A stretch of DNA of 64,000 nucleotides, from NCBI GenBank assembly GCA_040002435.1, contig JBDUEM010000001.1:28050-92049 (forward strand), written 5' to 3'. A program made the position numbers and the translations under genes. The notes under the pieces are model-generated. The model had not been told where the DNA came from. It searched no databases and saw only the letters and a list, made by a program, of their open reading frames with translations. Below are positions 8,864 through 18,549 of this stretch, piece after piece (the first letter of the stretch is position 1; every line of letters begins with the position of its first letter). This DNA comes from JANXXV01 sp040002435 (GTDB lineage Bacteria; Acidobacteriota; Terriglobia; Bryobacterales; Bryobacteraceae).

Positions 8864-10239
8864 TCGGAATGGTTCGGCTCCTCGTCCTGTTCACTGCCTT
8901 ATCGGCCTCTGCGCAGCAGATGAGGCTGGATCTGGCAGCGAAACAAGGCCCGCTTGAAATGGACCACATGGCCCTCGGTCAAGGTGGTCTCTCCGAACGG
9001 CCGATGTGGGACGAACGCGTCAACGAGGTGCGCATGCTGCGCCCGCGGATTATCCGTCTGTTCATTCAGGAGTATTTTGACGTCCTGCCGGAGCCCGGCA
9101 AATATCACTGGGACACGCTTGACGCCTCAGTCGACCTCATCCGCAAGGCTGGAGCGACTCCGCTGATGAGTATCAATATCAAGCCCAGGCTTCTATACCC
9201 TGTAATCGATGAAAAAATTGTCGACCCGTCCAGTTACCAGCAGTGGGAACAGTTGATCTACGAAATGGTGCGGCACTACAATCAGCGCGGCTCCGGCATC
9301 CAGTATTGGGAGGTGGCCAACGAACCGGATATTGGCGAGAACGGAGGCTGTCCCTATCTCTTCACGCCTGAGAATTACACCCGTTATTATCAACACACTG
9401 TCGCGGCCATCCGCCGTGCGGACCCCGCCGCCAAAGTTGGCGGCCCGGCACTGGCCAACTCACGATCCCCGATTCTGCCAGCACTTTTGGACTTCGCCGA
9501 AAAGAGTAAAATCCCTTTGGATTTTGTCTCCTGGCATATTTACAATAGCGATCCGAACAGGGTCCGGGGAACAATCGATTACGTCCATGACCTTCTGAAG
9601 AAACACCCCTCCCTGCACCCGGAAACCATCCTCAACGAGTGGAACATGGCGCTGCGCGACCCGCCCCAGGATCCGCAGTTTCAACCCTGCTACATTGTCG
9701 AAACCGTGTATCAGATGAAGGAGGGCGGCCTGGATTATTCGTGTTACTACCACATTCACGACTATCAGATCGATTTCGATTCCTTCGCGCGGTTCATGTC
9801 TCCGAGAGGCGTTGCGCTGATGGCCCGGTGGTGGAACCGCAGCACGCAATGGGACGGGCTCTTCGATTACAGCGGCAGAATCAGGCCGTCTTACTATGCC
9901 TTCAAACTGCTTTCGCGGCTCACCGGCGACAGGCTCAAGCTGGAATCTGACGGAGGAGCCATCCACGGCCTCGCCACGTATGACGACCGGCTGCTGATGT
10001 ACAACGTACTGGTCTGGAACTTCTCCAAGGATCCTGCACACGTACAAATGAGCCTGGACCACGTTCCGGCGGAAATGGCGCTGCGCAAGGTAACCCTGGA
10101 CGCCGCCGCTCCCAGCGATGACGACAACGCCCGGCTCAAACCCACGCCTACGCAGACCATTGCTGCCGGCACGGACGAGGTGCAACTTGATCTCTCGCCT
10201 TATGGGGTCGTCTACTTTTCACTGGAGAATCGTAAGTAG
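8860..10239 (+). CDS. Exported glycoside hydrolase, clan GH-A (GH39-like)
   Basis: A 459-residue secreted TIM-barrel glycosidase. The first residues (MVRLLVLFTALSASAQ, from the ATG at 8869) form a signal peptide; the GTG at 8860 overlapping the upstream stop is the alternative start. The acid/base glutamate lies in the motif WEVANEPD (Glu155) and the nucleophile candidate in ILNEWNM (Glu260), the arrangement seen in GH39 beta-xylosidases. The C-terminal part after residue 350 is beta-rich (VLVWNFSKDP). It follows a transporter and an amidohydrolase, suggesting a plant-polymer oligosaccharide catabolic unit. The precise sugar specificity is unknown. Confidence 0.82.
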   Translation: MIGMVRLLVLFTALSASAQQMRLDLAAKQGPLEMDHMALGQGGLSERPMWDERVNEVRMLRPRIIRLFIQEYFDVLPEPGKYHWDTLDASVDLIRKAGATPLMSINIKPRLLYPVIDEKIVDPSSYQQWEQLIYEMVRHYNQRGSGIQYWEVANEPDIGENGGCPYLFTPENYTRYYQHTVAAIRRADPAAKVGGPALANSRSPILPALLDFAEKSKIPLDFVSWHIYNSDPNRVRGTIDYVHDLLKKHPSLHPETILNEWNMALRDPPQDPQFQPCYIVETVYQMKEGGLDYSCYYHIHDYQIDFDSFARFMSPRGVALMARWWNRSTQWDGLFDYSGRIRPSYYAFKLLSRLTGDRLKLESDGGAIHGLATYDDRLLMYNVLVWNFSKDPAHVQMSLDHVPAEMALRKVTLDAAAPSDDDNARLKPTPTQTIAAGTDEVQLDLSPYGVVYFSLENRK

Positions 10240-10246
10240 ACGCCGC

Positions 10247-11212
10247 TCAGTTCGGGTAAGTACTTCCGCGGACCACACGGATCCGATGATCGGTGAACTG
10301 GAAATGCCCGCCCGGAAAATCCACTTTCGGCATGTGGCAACTGACACAATCTTTCTGCCCGGTCTTGCAAGTCTTAGCCGGCTGCGCGCCATGGCAACCC
10401 AGGCACTTCTGATCATAAAAAACGGCGCGCTTCACAACCTCTTCGTGGGGATTGTGGCAACCTGTGCAGCCGATACGCGGGTCTGCGATGGCAGTGTTAT
10501 AGCACTTGCTGGAGGCAAGCCGGTAGGGCTGAAAGCGAACGTTGTTGATGTCGTGCGGACCGTTTGCCTGCACGTCCTGCCACGTCCTGTGGCACGCCCC
10601 GCAGAAGTCGGAGAGCTCTTCATTGCTCAGCCCCGAGAGCTTCGCGGGTAAGCTGGCGGGGGACCGCGCATGCTTTTGCGCACCCTCGTGGCAGCGCTCG
10701 CATTGGACCCCCGGCGTGGTGCCCGTCGTATGACAACCGAAGCAGCGGGCGCCTTCCAGTTTGTCCACGCGGCGGCCCGCGGCAAGTTCCAGGTCGAACT
10801 GAGCCGGATTCCTGTGGCCAATGGTGAGATCAAGGCCGTTCAGCGCCGAGTAGAAGCTTACCTGGCTCTCATACAGCGCCCCTCGATATTCGTACAGGTA
10901 AGTCTGCCCCATGGAGCCCACGCCGAAAGCCCAGGTCAGATCCGCCGAAAGCGTCTTTCCCCCGCCGGTCACCGTGTACTTGCTCCGGCGGCCATCGCGG
11001 GCGATGACGTAGGTATAGTCCCCACTGGAAAATCGCATCATCGGATTTTTGATCAGAATCTCAGCTTCGGCCGCAGGCGCCGCCGCCCGTGCCATCGCGG
11101 TATGCGGCTGAGTCGCGCTCTGCCTCGCGTGACACTGCATGCACGTGGGATCCTGCGGGAATGCAGCAGCGCCGTACAGCGCAACGATCATGGCTGCCGT
11201 TCTCGTCTTCAA
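10247..11212 (-). CDS. Seven-heme multiheme c-type cytochrome
   Basis: A 321-residue exported cytochrome. After a short signal peptide it carries seven CXXCH heme-binding motifs in order: CMQCH, CFGCH, CERCH, CGACH, CTGCH, CLGCH and CVSCH. The spacing, with HTTGTTPGVQCERCH in the middle and a C-terminal DCVSCHMPK, fits the cytochrome c-554/c-552-like (multiheme tetrad) family used in periplasmic electron transfer. It ends 7 bp from the convergent glycosidase gene, and its start lies 25 bp from that of the divergent dioxygenase gene at 11238. Redox partner not visible here. Confidence 0.88.
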   Translation of the reverse strand: MKTRTAAMIVALYGAAAFPQDPTCMQCHARQSATQPHTAMARAAAPAAEAEILIKNPMMRFSSGDYTYVIARDGRRSKYTVTGGGKTLSADLTWAFGVGSMGQTYLYEYRGALYESQVSFYSALNGLDLTIGHRNPAQFDLELAAGRRVDKLEGARCFGCHTTGTTPGVQCERCHEGAQKHARSPASLPAKLSGLSNEELSDFCGACHRTWQDVQANGPHDINNVRFQPYRLASSKCYNTAIADPRIGCTGCHNPHEEVVKRAVFYDQKCLGCHGAQPAKTCKTGQKDCVSCHMPKVDFPGGHFQFTDHRIRVVRGSTYPN

Positions 11213-11237
11213 GGCATCAGTGTACTATCGTGATCTT

Positions 11238-12095
11238 ATGTTGTCTGCGGAACTGGTAAACCAATTTCACCAGGATGGATACTGTGCAATCACAGGAATG
11301 CTCAACGGCGGGGAGCTCGACGCTCTCCTCGCGGATCTGCAATCGATCTCCGCCGAAGCAACTGTTGCGAACCACGACGCGTCCCGCATGGAGATGGAAC
11401 CGGGTCAGCAGCCGGAGGGCACGCGCGTACGGCGGCTATACGAACCCTGCACGCACTATCCTCGCTTTCGCGCGCTTTCCGAATCCGGCGAACTGCTGGA
11501 AAGCGTAGCGCAGTTGATCGGGGAAAATGTGCTGTTCCATTACAGCAAGCTGAACATGAAGCCACCGGCGATCGGCTCGGCGGTCGAGTGGCACCAGGAT
11601 CTCGCCTACTATCCCCTGACAAACAGCGATTCACTGGCGGTCTTGATCTATCTCGATGACGCGGATCAACGGAACGGCTGCCTGCAGGTGATCCCCCGGG
11701 TGCATCGGCAAGGGATTCGCCTCCACGCCTCGCAGGGATACTTTCGGGGCCAGATTACGGAACCGGTCGACGATTCCTGTGCGGCCGCAGTCGAAGGCAG
11801 TGCGGGCACTGCCATATTCCTGCACGGGATGACGCCTCACGCCTCGGCTCCCAACACTTCGCAACACCCTCGCCGGACTCTGATTCTCAGCTACCGGGCC
11901 GCGGATGCATACCCGATCCATGTTGGAGAGACGACGCTGAACGCGGAGCGGTACGTCCGCCTGGTCCGCGGCGAACCTTGTTCCCGCGCGCGACTGGAGG
12001 CTGTCGAAATGCCCATTCCGAGGTACGAGACAGTGCCGAAGTCGCTCTATGAATTGCAGCAGCGGTTTCGCGAACAGCAGAGGATTGTGTCTTAA
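11238..12095 (+). CDS. Phytanoyl-CoA dioxygenase (PhyH) family protein
   Basis: A 285-residue Fe(II)/2-oxoglutarate-dependent oxygenase-like protein. I chose the ATG at 11238 (MLSAELVNQFHQDGY), because the longer reading from 11139 runs antisense through the cytochrome signal peptide. The family opening FHQDGYC is followed by the iron-binding HxD motif in VEWHQDLAYYPL and by a distal His in HGMTPHASAPN, and an Arg for 2-oxoglutarate in RRTLILSYRA. Members hydroxylate diverse small substrates. It faces the cytochrome gene across a 25-bp gap, so the two share a very tight divergent promoter region. Confidence 0.88.
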   Translation: MLSAELVNQFHQDGYCAITGMLNGGELDALLADLQSISAEATVANHDASRMEMEPGQQPEGTRVRRLYEPCTHYPRFRALSESGELLESVAQLIGENVLFHYSKLNMKPPAIGSAVEWHQDLAYYPLTNSDSLAVLIYLDDADQRNGCLQVIPRVHRQGIRLHASQGYFRGQITEPVDDSCAAAVEGSAGTAIFLHGMTPHASAPNTSQHPRRTLILSYRAADAYPIHVGETTLNAERYVRLVRGEPCSRARLEAVEMPIPRYETVPKSLYELQQRFREQQRIVS

Positions 12096-12108
12096 CCAGG
12101 CATTGGGA

Positions 12109-12690
12109 TCATTTGCCTGCTCCTGCGCGGCGGCCTACTTCGGATCGAAACAAAGCAGCCTGTTGCCGGGAGAACGCAAGCAGCATTCGCCTTCTATCGC
12201 TTAAACCGGTTGGAACCCTGGCTTGCATGATGCCCTCATCGGAGTGAACCGGTGATGGCAGCAACAAGTGTCCAATTTCGTGCGCCATCACCAACCCGAG
12301 CAAATCGCCGGGATTCGAAGAATCGGCTTCTGCACGCCTCTGGATTTCGTCAGCGAGGACTACGGCCGTACTTTGTTCTTTCGATAGGCAAAAGCCTAAT
12401 GTCCAGTCCGAAAAAGTATTCGACCCAATCGCCGCACGGGTCCATAGTCTGAGATGGAGATCCGCCGGATTCCATGGCTCACTCCGCTGCTGACCTTGTG
12501 CGTCGCCCTTGGGAATAAGCTCCCAGTTGATCGTGACCTTCGCATGACGGAAGATTCCCGAGGCCCGTTCTTCAGCCAGCCTCAGGTCCCAAGGAGCAAC
12601 ATGGGCCAAGTTATGCACCTTCACTGTGATTTGCCCTTCCAGCGGGTGCAACCAAAAGCAAACTACAGACACCGCTCTAACAATCAGCAT
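12109..12690 (-). CDS. Putative small exported zincin-like metalloprotease
   Basis: A 193-residue protein I cannot assign to a named family. The first 20 residues are hydrophobic and signal-like. The only strong motif is HEIGHLLLPSPVHSDEGIM near residue 137: an HExxH zinc site, a third His 12 residues after the first His, and a following GIM that could be a Met-turn. This resembles zincin proteases, although the spacing is longer than the classical metzincin HExxHxxGxxH. It is convergent with the dioxygenase gene. Function as a peptidase is inference from the motif only. Confidence 0.6.
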   Translation of the reverse strand: MLIVRAVSVVCFWLHPLEGQITVKVHNLAHVAPWDLRLAEERASGIFRHAKVTINWELIPKGDAQGQQRSEPWNPADLHLRLWTRAAIGSNTFSDWTLGFCLSKEQSTAVVLADEIQRRAEADSSNPGDLLGLVMAHEIGHLLLPSPVHSDEGIMQARVPTGLSDRRRMLLAFSRQQAALFRSEVGRRAGAGK

Positions 12691-12797
12691 GGTGCCTCCT
12701 CAAATAGGCTGGTTCAGTATCCGCGCATAACCCTCCTTTGTCCTGAGATTACGAAGAGATTTTTCGGAGTAAATTAGAAGGACATCTGGCAATTGCA

Positions 12798-13589
12798 ATG
12801 CTCCCGACTAACAAACGCAAACTCGAAGGACGCATCGCTTTAATCACCGGCGCGAGCCGCGGCATCGGCCGTGCTATCGCGCAGGGCTATGCACGCGAAG
12901 GCGCTGTGATTGCCATCACAGCCCGGACGGAATCGGACCTGCATTAGCTGGTCGAGGAAGTGGAATCGGCTGGCGGGAAAGCCCTTGCGATCCGCGCGGA
13001 TCTCGGTGACGGCGCCGCTCCGGGACAAGTCGTCCGGCGGGTGTTGGATGCCTTTGGCACCATCGACATCCTGGTCAACAACGCTGGCATTGGCAGCAGT
13101 TCCAGTCCGAACCCAGTCGTTGATTTTGACGACGAGTTCTGGAACAAGACGCTAACTTTGAATTTGACCGCGCCCTACAAACTTTCGAAAGCCGTGCTAC
13201 CAACCATGCTCCAGAAGAAATGGGGCCGGATCATCAATATCGCTTCCATCAATGGCAAATTGCCGGCGCTGCACGGCGCGGCCTATGCAGCTTCGAAACA
13301 TGGACTGCTTGGCCTGACGCGCACGCTTGCCCTCGAAGTTGCGAAGGATGGCATTACGGTCAACGCCATCTGTCCAGGCCCGGTGCGGACTGAAATGAAC
13401 ACTCGCCGGATCGAGTACGATTCGAAACGGCTTGGCATATCCACGGCCGAACTGGAAGCCCGCATCACTCCGATTGGGCGTCGGCTGGAACCGGAAGAGA
13501 TCGTGCCCATGGCCGTGCTGCTGGCGTCTGATGAATCGGCTGCTATTACAGGGCAGTCTTTGAACGTTTGCGGCGGTATCGCTACTTAA
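12798..13589 (+). pseudogene. SDR family oxidoreductase interrupted by an in-frame TAG
   Basis: Reading from ATG 12798 gives a complete short-chain dehydrogenase: nucleotide site TGASRGIG (about 17-24), NNAGI, the catalytic Ser-Tyr-Lys in the IASINGK and YAASKHG segments, CPGPVRTEM, and the C-terminal ITGQSLNVCGG. The frame is broken once, by TAG at 12945-12947 (codon 50), between the DLH and LVEEVE segments of helix alpha-B. One base change (GAG to TAG) would explain it. The rest of the frame is intact and conserved, so the damage is recent, or a sequencing error. An internal start at 12960 would lack the cofactor motif and be inactive. It ends overlapping the convergent TPR gene by 8 bp. 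Confidence 0.8.
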
Positions 13590-15009
13590 CCTTGCTGAGC
13601 GCCGCGGCCCGGTCCAAAGCTACACGCGAGCCGGCGGCGTCGCCCTTATCGCGAAGAGTCATTCCCAGCGCGTACTGCGCCTGTGCGCTATCGGGAGCGA
13701 GTTCAGCCGCGCGTCGAAAAGCCTTTAGCGCATCGTCGATTCGATTCAGGTTTCGCAGGGCAAGCCCAAGGTTGAATATTGCTTCCAGATAATCCGGTTC
13801 CAGATCTACAGCGAGCTGCAAGTGCCTGGCGGCATCTTCGAACTTTTCATCTTTCGCGAGCATCGAACCCAGGTTGTTGTGAGCTTCCGCAAGCCATGGA
13901 TCGAGCTCGAGAGCTCTTTCGAACTCTTGTCTGGCCGCCGGTTCCTGTCCTGTCTGCAGGTACACGGAACCAAGATTGAGGTGCGCGCGGGCGTTGCCCG
14001 GTTCGAGTTCGAGCGCGGTCTTAAGCTCCCGCAAACCTGCGTCCATCTCGCCTGTACCCACCAACGCCAGTCCGAAATACATGTGATTTCCCGCTGAAGC
14101 ATCCAGGCTGACGGCGGATCGAAAAGACTTTGCCGCATCCTGAGCCTTACCAGCTTGCAGTTGGCGAATGCCTTCCCCTTGCAGCGCCTGGGCATCCTGC
14201 AGATCCTGGGATCGTTTGCGAAGCGCCACTACGCGCTGCATTTCCTTCTTGCCCTCTTCCTCGTTGTGGCTGCGAGTCAGGGCCTGGGCCAGATTGTAGC
14301 GGGTGGCCGCGTCGTCAGGTTCACGGTTCAGGATCTCGCGGCAGCCTGCAATCACCTGTGTCCACTCGCGGCGGGCCATGAGGATGGAGATCAATTGACG
14401 GCGTGCCTCCAGAAGATCCGGATTGCTGCGGATTGCCGCCTCGAACTCGGAAACGGCGGCGTTCTCATCGCCCTGCCGTTTGAGAAGAAGCGCGAAGTTC
14501 AGATGCACCTTTGCATTCGAAGGGGCGATGCGCAGGGCGCGGTCGAACAAAGGCCTGGCTTCCGCCGCGTTCCTGTCTCCGATGTCGACACCCAGATTCA
14601 TCAGCGTGTCGACATGCTTTGGATCCAGCGCGAGCGTCTTCCGGTATTCGGGAATGCCGGCGCCCTTGCCGGGGTCTGCGCGGTCCAGGGTGAGCGCAAG
14701 ATTGTAATGCGCCCGTACCGACGCTGGTGCTACTGCAACGGCTTTGCGCAGCGCCGCCAGAGCCGCCTTCCACTCCTTTCGCTCTGCGTGAGCGATACCA
14801 AGGTCCACCAGAATGTCGGAGTTGAGTGGTTCTAGTGTCCGGGCCTTACCCAGCTCCAGAATCTCAGGAGCCCACAGCCCTTTCTCACCGTATTCGAGCG
14901 CCTTTTTATAGTGCGCCCGCGCCTGTGTGTTTTTGATCGCGGCGGCGTCCTGTGCGTCCAGGCCAGCGACCAATATGAGAGTCACTAACACAGAAAGCCG
15001 CAGCAACAT
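13582..15009 (-). CDS. Exported tetratricopeptide repeat protein
   Basis: A 475-residue protein made of a signal peptide (MLLRLSVLVTLILVAGLDAQ) and about a dozen TPR units, recognised by the repeated pattern of alanine- and leucine-rich helix pairs ending in A..L.P (for example ALELEPGNARAHLNLGSVY and FERALELDPWLAEAHNNLG). TPR arrays hold protein partners together. No catalytic domain is present. It is transcribed away from TonB receptor 1, whose start lies 234 bp upstream on the other strand. Function beyond scaffolding cannot be stated. Confidence 0.85.
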   Translation of the reverse strand: MLLRLSVLVTLILVAGLDAQDAAAIKNTQARAHYKKALEYGEKGLWAPEILELGKARTLEPLNSDILVDLGIAHAERKEWKAALAALRKAVAVAPASVRAHYNLALTLDRADPGKGAGIPEYRKTLALDPKHVDTLMNLGVDIGDRNAAEARPLFDRALRIAPSNAKVHLNFALLLKRQGDENAAVSEFEAAIRSNPDLLEARRQLISILMARREWTQVIAGCREILNREPDDAATRYNLAQALTRSHNEEEGKKEMQRVVALRKRSQDLQDAQALQGEGIRQLQAGKAQDAAKSFRSAVSLDASAGNHMYFGLALVGTGEMDAGLRELKTALELEPGNARAHLNLGSVYLQTGQEPAARQEFERALELDPWLAEAHNNLGSMLAKDEKFEDAARHLQLAVDLEPDYLEAIFNLGLALRNLNRIDDALKAFRRAAELAPDSAQAQYALGMTLRDKGDAAGSRVALDRAAALSKVK

Positions 15010-15131
15010 AGGGCCATTCTACGGACTTCGCCATGTTATTTCAATCGTCTGGACGCTAGATGAATTGACTGCGGGAGCAATAGCGGATTTGGAACTTTCG
15101 TCCAGCAACATGGACGAGAACCATAAAGACC

Positions 15132-15159
15132 TTGACTTAACTTTGAGCGGGGGTAATCT
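15132..15159 (+). promoter_or_regulatory. Candidate sigma-70-type promoter for TonB receptor 1
   Basis: TTGACT at 15132-15137 and TAATCT at 15154-15159 are separated by 16 bp and lie about 85 bp before the receptor start. It is the best match in the 234-bp gap between the divergent TPR and receptor genes. Inferred from the consensus only. Confidence 0.4.
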
Positions 15160-15243
15160 GATTCTATTAGCTTCATGTTAAGCCTGCGGTCTCGGAGCTT
15201 CCCCTTAGTGCTGGAAGCAATCAAATGGTGATTTGGAGGCAAT

Positions 15244-18200
15244 ATGAATAAACTCTTATGTTCTTTGCTTTGGCTTTTTGCTCTCACGGGAGCAATGGCG
15301 CAGACAGGTGTCGACGGAACCATCCTCGGCGTTGTCGATGATCCGAATGGGGGTGCGATTGCCGGTGCGACAGTCACAGTCACCAATCTCGACACCGGCA
15401 TCAAAAAGTCGGATGTCACGCGCTCCGACGGAAGTTTCGAAATAACCGCGCTTCCTTCCGCTCGTTATTCTGTCTCGGTAACGTTTGCAGGATTCAAGAC
15501 GTGGACGCTCGAGCGAACTGAGCTCACGATCGCCGAGCGCAAGAGAGTATCGCCGATTCTCGAAGTCGGTCAAGTGAGCGAGAAAGTTACGGTTGAGGCA
15601 ACTGCTGATCTCATCCAAACTGAAAACGCGTCCACCGGCGGCGTGATTCAGCAGAGGACCATTCAGGAACTGCCGCTGAATGGGCGCGACGTAGTCGCGC
15701 TGACCGCGCTGGTTCCGGGCGTGCGTTACGGCGGCAAGAGCTTCACCAGTTCCTGCGCGGACGGAAACAACTCCAGCGTCCAGGGGCTGGGACATCGCGA
15801 CGACCAGACGGAGTTCCGCGTCGACGGTGTGGCTTCCAATGCTGTCTGCGATGAAGGCGGCACGGCGATTCCGAATCCGGACACTATCGCCGAGTTTCGC
15901 GTCCAGACCTCAAACTTCAGCGCCGAGAACGGGCGCAACCCGATTCAGATCACGATGGTGACGAAATCGGGGACTAACGAATTTCACGGCACGGCCTGGG
16001 AATTCCTGCGCAACGATGCGTTCGACGCGCGAAACACTTTCGCCTCCAGCAACCCGAAACTGCGCCAAAATCAGTTTGGGTTTGCGGGCGGTGGTCCCGT
16101 CCTGATTCCACATGTCTACAACGGCCGCAACCGAACCTTCTTCTTCGGGAGCTACGAGGGAACGCGGATCAACAAGGCCCGCATCTACAATTCCTCGACG
16201 GTCACGCCCGCGATGCTGACAGGTAATTTCGCCGGTCTGCCGACACTCAGAGATCCCGAGAATGGTGGAGCGCCGTTCCCAGGCAATCAAATTCCTGCCA
16301 ACCGGATTTCAGGCGCCTCGAAGTATTTCTTCCCCTATATTCTGCTTCCCAACGCCCCTGGCAATGTCTTCAAGGCAAACGCGCCGGTGCCGACGGACGT
16401 CAACGAATTCAACCTGCGAATCGATCACCAGATCACCCAGTCACAGCGGATTTACTGGCGCTTCTATCACGTTGACACTCCCCAAACCATCCTTGGCTAC
16501 CAGCCGAGCATTCAAGCGGCCGCCGATACGCATTCCTACAGCATGGCCCTGAGCTACGACTACACAATCACGCCGAACACTCTGCTGAACCTGAGCATGG
16601 GTACCGTGAATGTCGTAAACACGACCAAGCCAGGCTGCGGCACCGGAGGCGGGCCTTGCAGCCAGATCGGCAAAGAGAACCTAACGGCAGCCGCCGGAAT
16701 TCAAGGATTCCAGACTGCTGGGCGCGAAGAATGGATCGGGCTGCCTGACTCCGTGTCGTTTGCCGGCTATTCCGGATTCTCCTCACGTGGTGGCTGGGGC
16801 GACCCGTCGACCTTCAAATCGCAAAGCATCAACGGCAACGCGAGCGTCAACATCATTCGTGGCAAGCACACCATCGTGGCTGGTTTCCAATACGACCATC
16901 TCTACCTTCTTGCCGCTCACGGTTCCTGCTGCTCCAAGGGCACGTTCGATTTTAACGGCCAATACACAGGTAACGGATTTGCGGACTACCTGCTTGGACT
17001 GACCGACAGCAGTTCGCGCGACTATCCGATTCACTCCTTCGGGATGAAGTCTAATCCTTACGGCGCGTTATTCGTCGATGACTCCTTCAAGATCAGCTCG
17101 CGGTTCACGATCGAGCTCGGGTTGCGTTGGGACCACTGGTTCGCCAAATCCTTCATCCGCGGCGCCGGTGGAACGTTCGACCTAAAAACAGGGAAAGCGA
17201 TTGCGGCTGAAAACAGCCAGGGCAAAGTTGACCTGACTGCCCAGCCGGTGGCACCTTTCCTCGCGGCAGCCACGGCTGGCCTCTGGATCCCCGCCTCGCA
17301 GGCTGGTGTTCCGGGCGGGCTGTTTCAACCATCGGGTTATTTTTCTCCCCGTGTCGGAGTCGCGTGGCGACCTCTGAAGAACACGGACTTTGTAGTCCGG
17401 GCCGGATACGGAATCTTTACCAGCAGCTATCGCGGCAACATCACCGCGTCTTCGATCATCGCTCCGCCCTACTGGACTTTCGAATCCCAGTCCTGGAGCG
17501 CCGCGCAAATGCAGCGGTGGGAAACTGCCTGGCCGGTGAATCCAACCTCGTTCGTCGCCCCGTCCATCGGCGCGGCGGCGTATGACATCAAGCCGACCAA
17601 GGACCACGAGTGGAACCTGTCGATGCAAAAGTCCCTGCCGTTCGAGTCCGCCATCACAGTCTCTTACGTCGGCAGCTACGGCGACGGGTTGATCGCGGAC
17701 AACTCGATCAATAGCGTGGCGCCCGGCTTGTACAAGGATCTGCAAGCCGCCAAGCCATATCCCGCATTCGGAAGCATTGACCTGTATGTGAACAGCGGCA
17801 AGAACTGGTACAACTCCGGACAAGTCAAACTGGAGCGCCGCTTCTCGAAAGGCCTGTCGTACATCGTGTCTTATGCGTTCTCCAAGAACATCGCGGAGAA
17901 CGGCGCCGACAGTATCTGGTCGATTCCGACGCCGTTTGCACCCGCGGGCTACAATCGCGGCATCGCATCCTTCAATCACACGCACATCCTGACAGCGAAC
18001 GCCATCTGGGAGGTTCCGATCGGCAAAGGTCATGCTTTCGGAGCTAACCTGCATCCGGTCGCTGACGCTTTGGTCGGCGGATGGGAGTTCATTCCCATGT
18101 ATCTGTATTCCTCCGGCTCGCCGCTTACGTTCGGTGTTCCGGGCGCCACATTAGGAAACGGCTTTGGCACGCGGGCGAACATCGTGGGTAACATCGGGGT

Positions 18201-18507
18201 CTCCAACCCGGGGCCTGGCGGGTGGTTCAATCCGGCAGCATTCGCCGCTCCTGCTTTGTATCAATACGGAAGCTCGGGTATCGGGATAATGGACGGACCC
18301 AGTTCCCACATCTTGAATGCTTCGTTGAACAAGAAATTCGCCGTCGGAGAGAGGCGATATTTCCAATTCCGCTGGGAAGCGTTCAACGCATTTAACCATG
18401 TCAATTACGGAAATCCGAACACGACGATCGGACAAGGAACAACAGGGCAGATCTTCTCAGCAGGGGCTGCACGTCAAATGCAGCTTGCTTTGAAGTTCGT
18501 GTTTTAA
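15244..18507 (+). CDS. TonB-dependent receptor with carboxypeptidase-regulatory domain (Oar-like) 1
   Basis: A 1087-residue outer membrane protein of the acidobacterial Oar/SusC-like class. Order: signal peptide (to about residue 20), CarboxypepD-regulatory beta sandwich (about 25-105, GTILGVVDDPNGGAIAGATV), plug domain with the LPLNGRDVVALTALVPGV segment (about 140), then a long beta-barrel ending in Phe (LKFVF), the residue preferred by the BAM machine. A good ribosome binding site GGAGG lies 4 bp before the ATG. It probably imports a large or complexed nutrient. The following TPR gene starts 42 bp downstream on the same strand and may be cotranscribed. Confidence 0.92.
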   Translation: MNKLLCSLLWLFALTGAMAQTGVDGTILGVVDDPNGGAIAGATVTVTNLDTGIKKSDVTRSDGSFEITALPSARYSVSVTFAGFKTWTLERTELTIAERKRVSPILEVGQVSEKVTVEATADLIQTENASTGGVIQQRTIQELPLNGRDVVALTALVPGVRYGGKSFTSSCADGNNSSVQGLGHRDDQTEFRVDGVASNAVCDEGGTAIPNPDTIAEFRVQTSNFSAENGRNPIQITMVTKSGTNEFHGTAWEFLRNDAFDARNTFASSNPKLRQNQFGFAGGGPVLIPHVYNGRNRTFFFGSYEGTRINKARIYNSSTVTPAMLTGNFAGLPTLRDPENGGAPFPGNQIPANRISGASKYFFPYILLPNAPGNVFKANAPVPTDVNEFNLRIDHQITQSQRIYWRFYHVDTPQTILGYQPSIQAAADTHSYSMALSYDYTITPNTLLNLSMGTVNVVNTTKPGCGTGGGPCSQIGKENLTAAAGIQGFQTAGREEWIGLPDSVSFAGYSGFSSRGGWGDPSTFKSQSINGNASVNIIRGKHTIVAGFQYDHLYLLAAHGSCCSKGTFDFNGQYTGNGFADYLLGLTDSSSRDYPIHSFGMKSNPYGALFVDDSFKISSRFTIELGLRWDHWFAKSFIRGAGGTFDLKTGKAIAAENSQGKVDLTAQPVAPFLAAATAGLWIPASQAGVPGGLFQPSGYFSPRVGVAWRPLKNTDFVVRAGYGIFTSSYRGNITASSIIAPPYWTFESQSWSAAQMQRWETAWPVNPTSFVAPSIGAAAYDIKPTKDHEWNLSMQKSLPFESAITVSYVGSYGDGLIADNSINSVAPGLYKDLQAAKPYPAFGSIDLYVNSGKNWYNSGQVKLERRFSKGLSYIVSYAFSKNIAENGADSIWSIPTPFAPAGYNRGIASFNHTHILTANAIWEVPIGKGHAFGANLHPVADALVGGWEFIPMYLYSSGSPLTFGVPGATLGNGFGTRANIVGNIGVSNPGPGGWFNPAAFAAPALYQYGSSGIGIMDGPSSHILNASLNKKFAVGERRYFQFRWEAFNAFNHVNYGNPNTTIGQGTTGQIFSAGAARQMQLALKFVF

Positions 18508-18549
18508 ACCTCTTGGGCATCGGTGCGACAATGTTGGCTGAGCGCACCG

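Noticed and set aside
12945..12947. TAG in the SDR gene as pyrrolysine or a recoded codon
   Set aside because: It is in a variable helix, not at a catalytic site, no RNA element is apparent, and a one-base change from GAG explains it.
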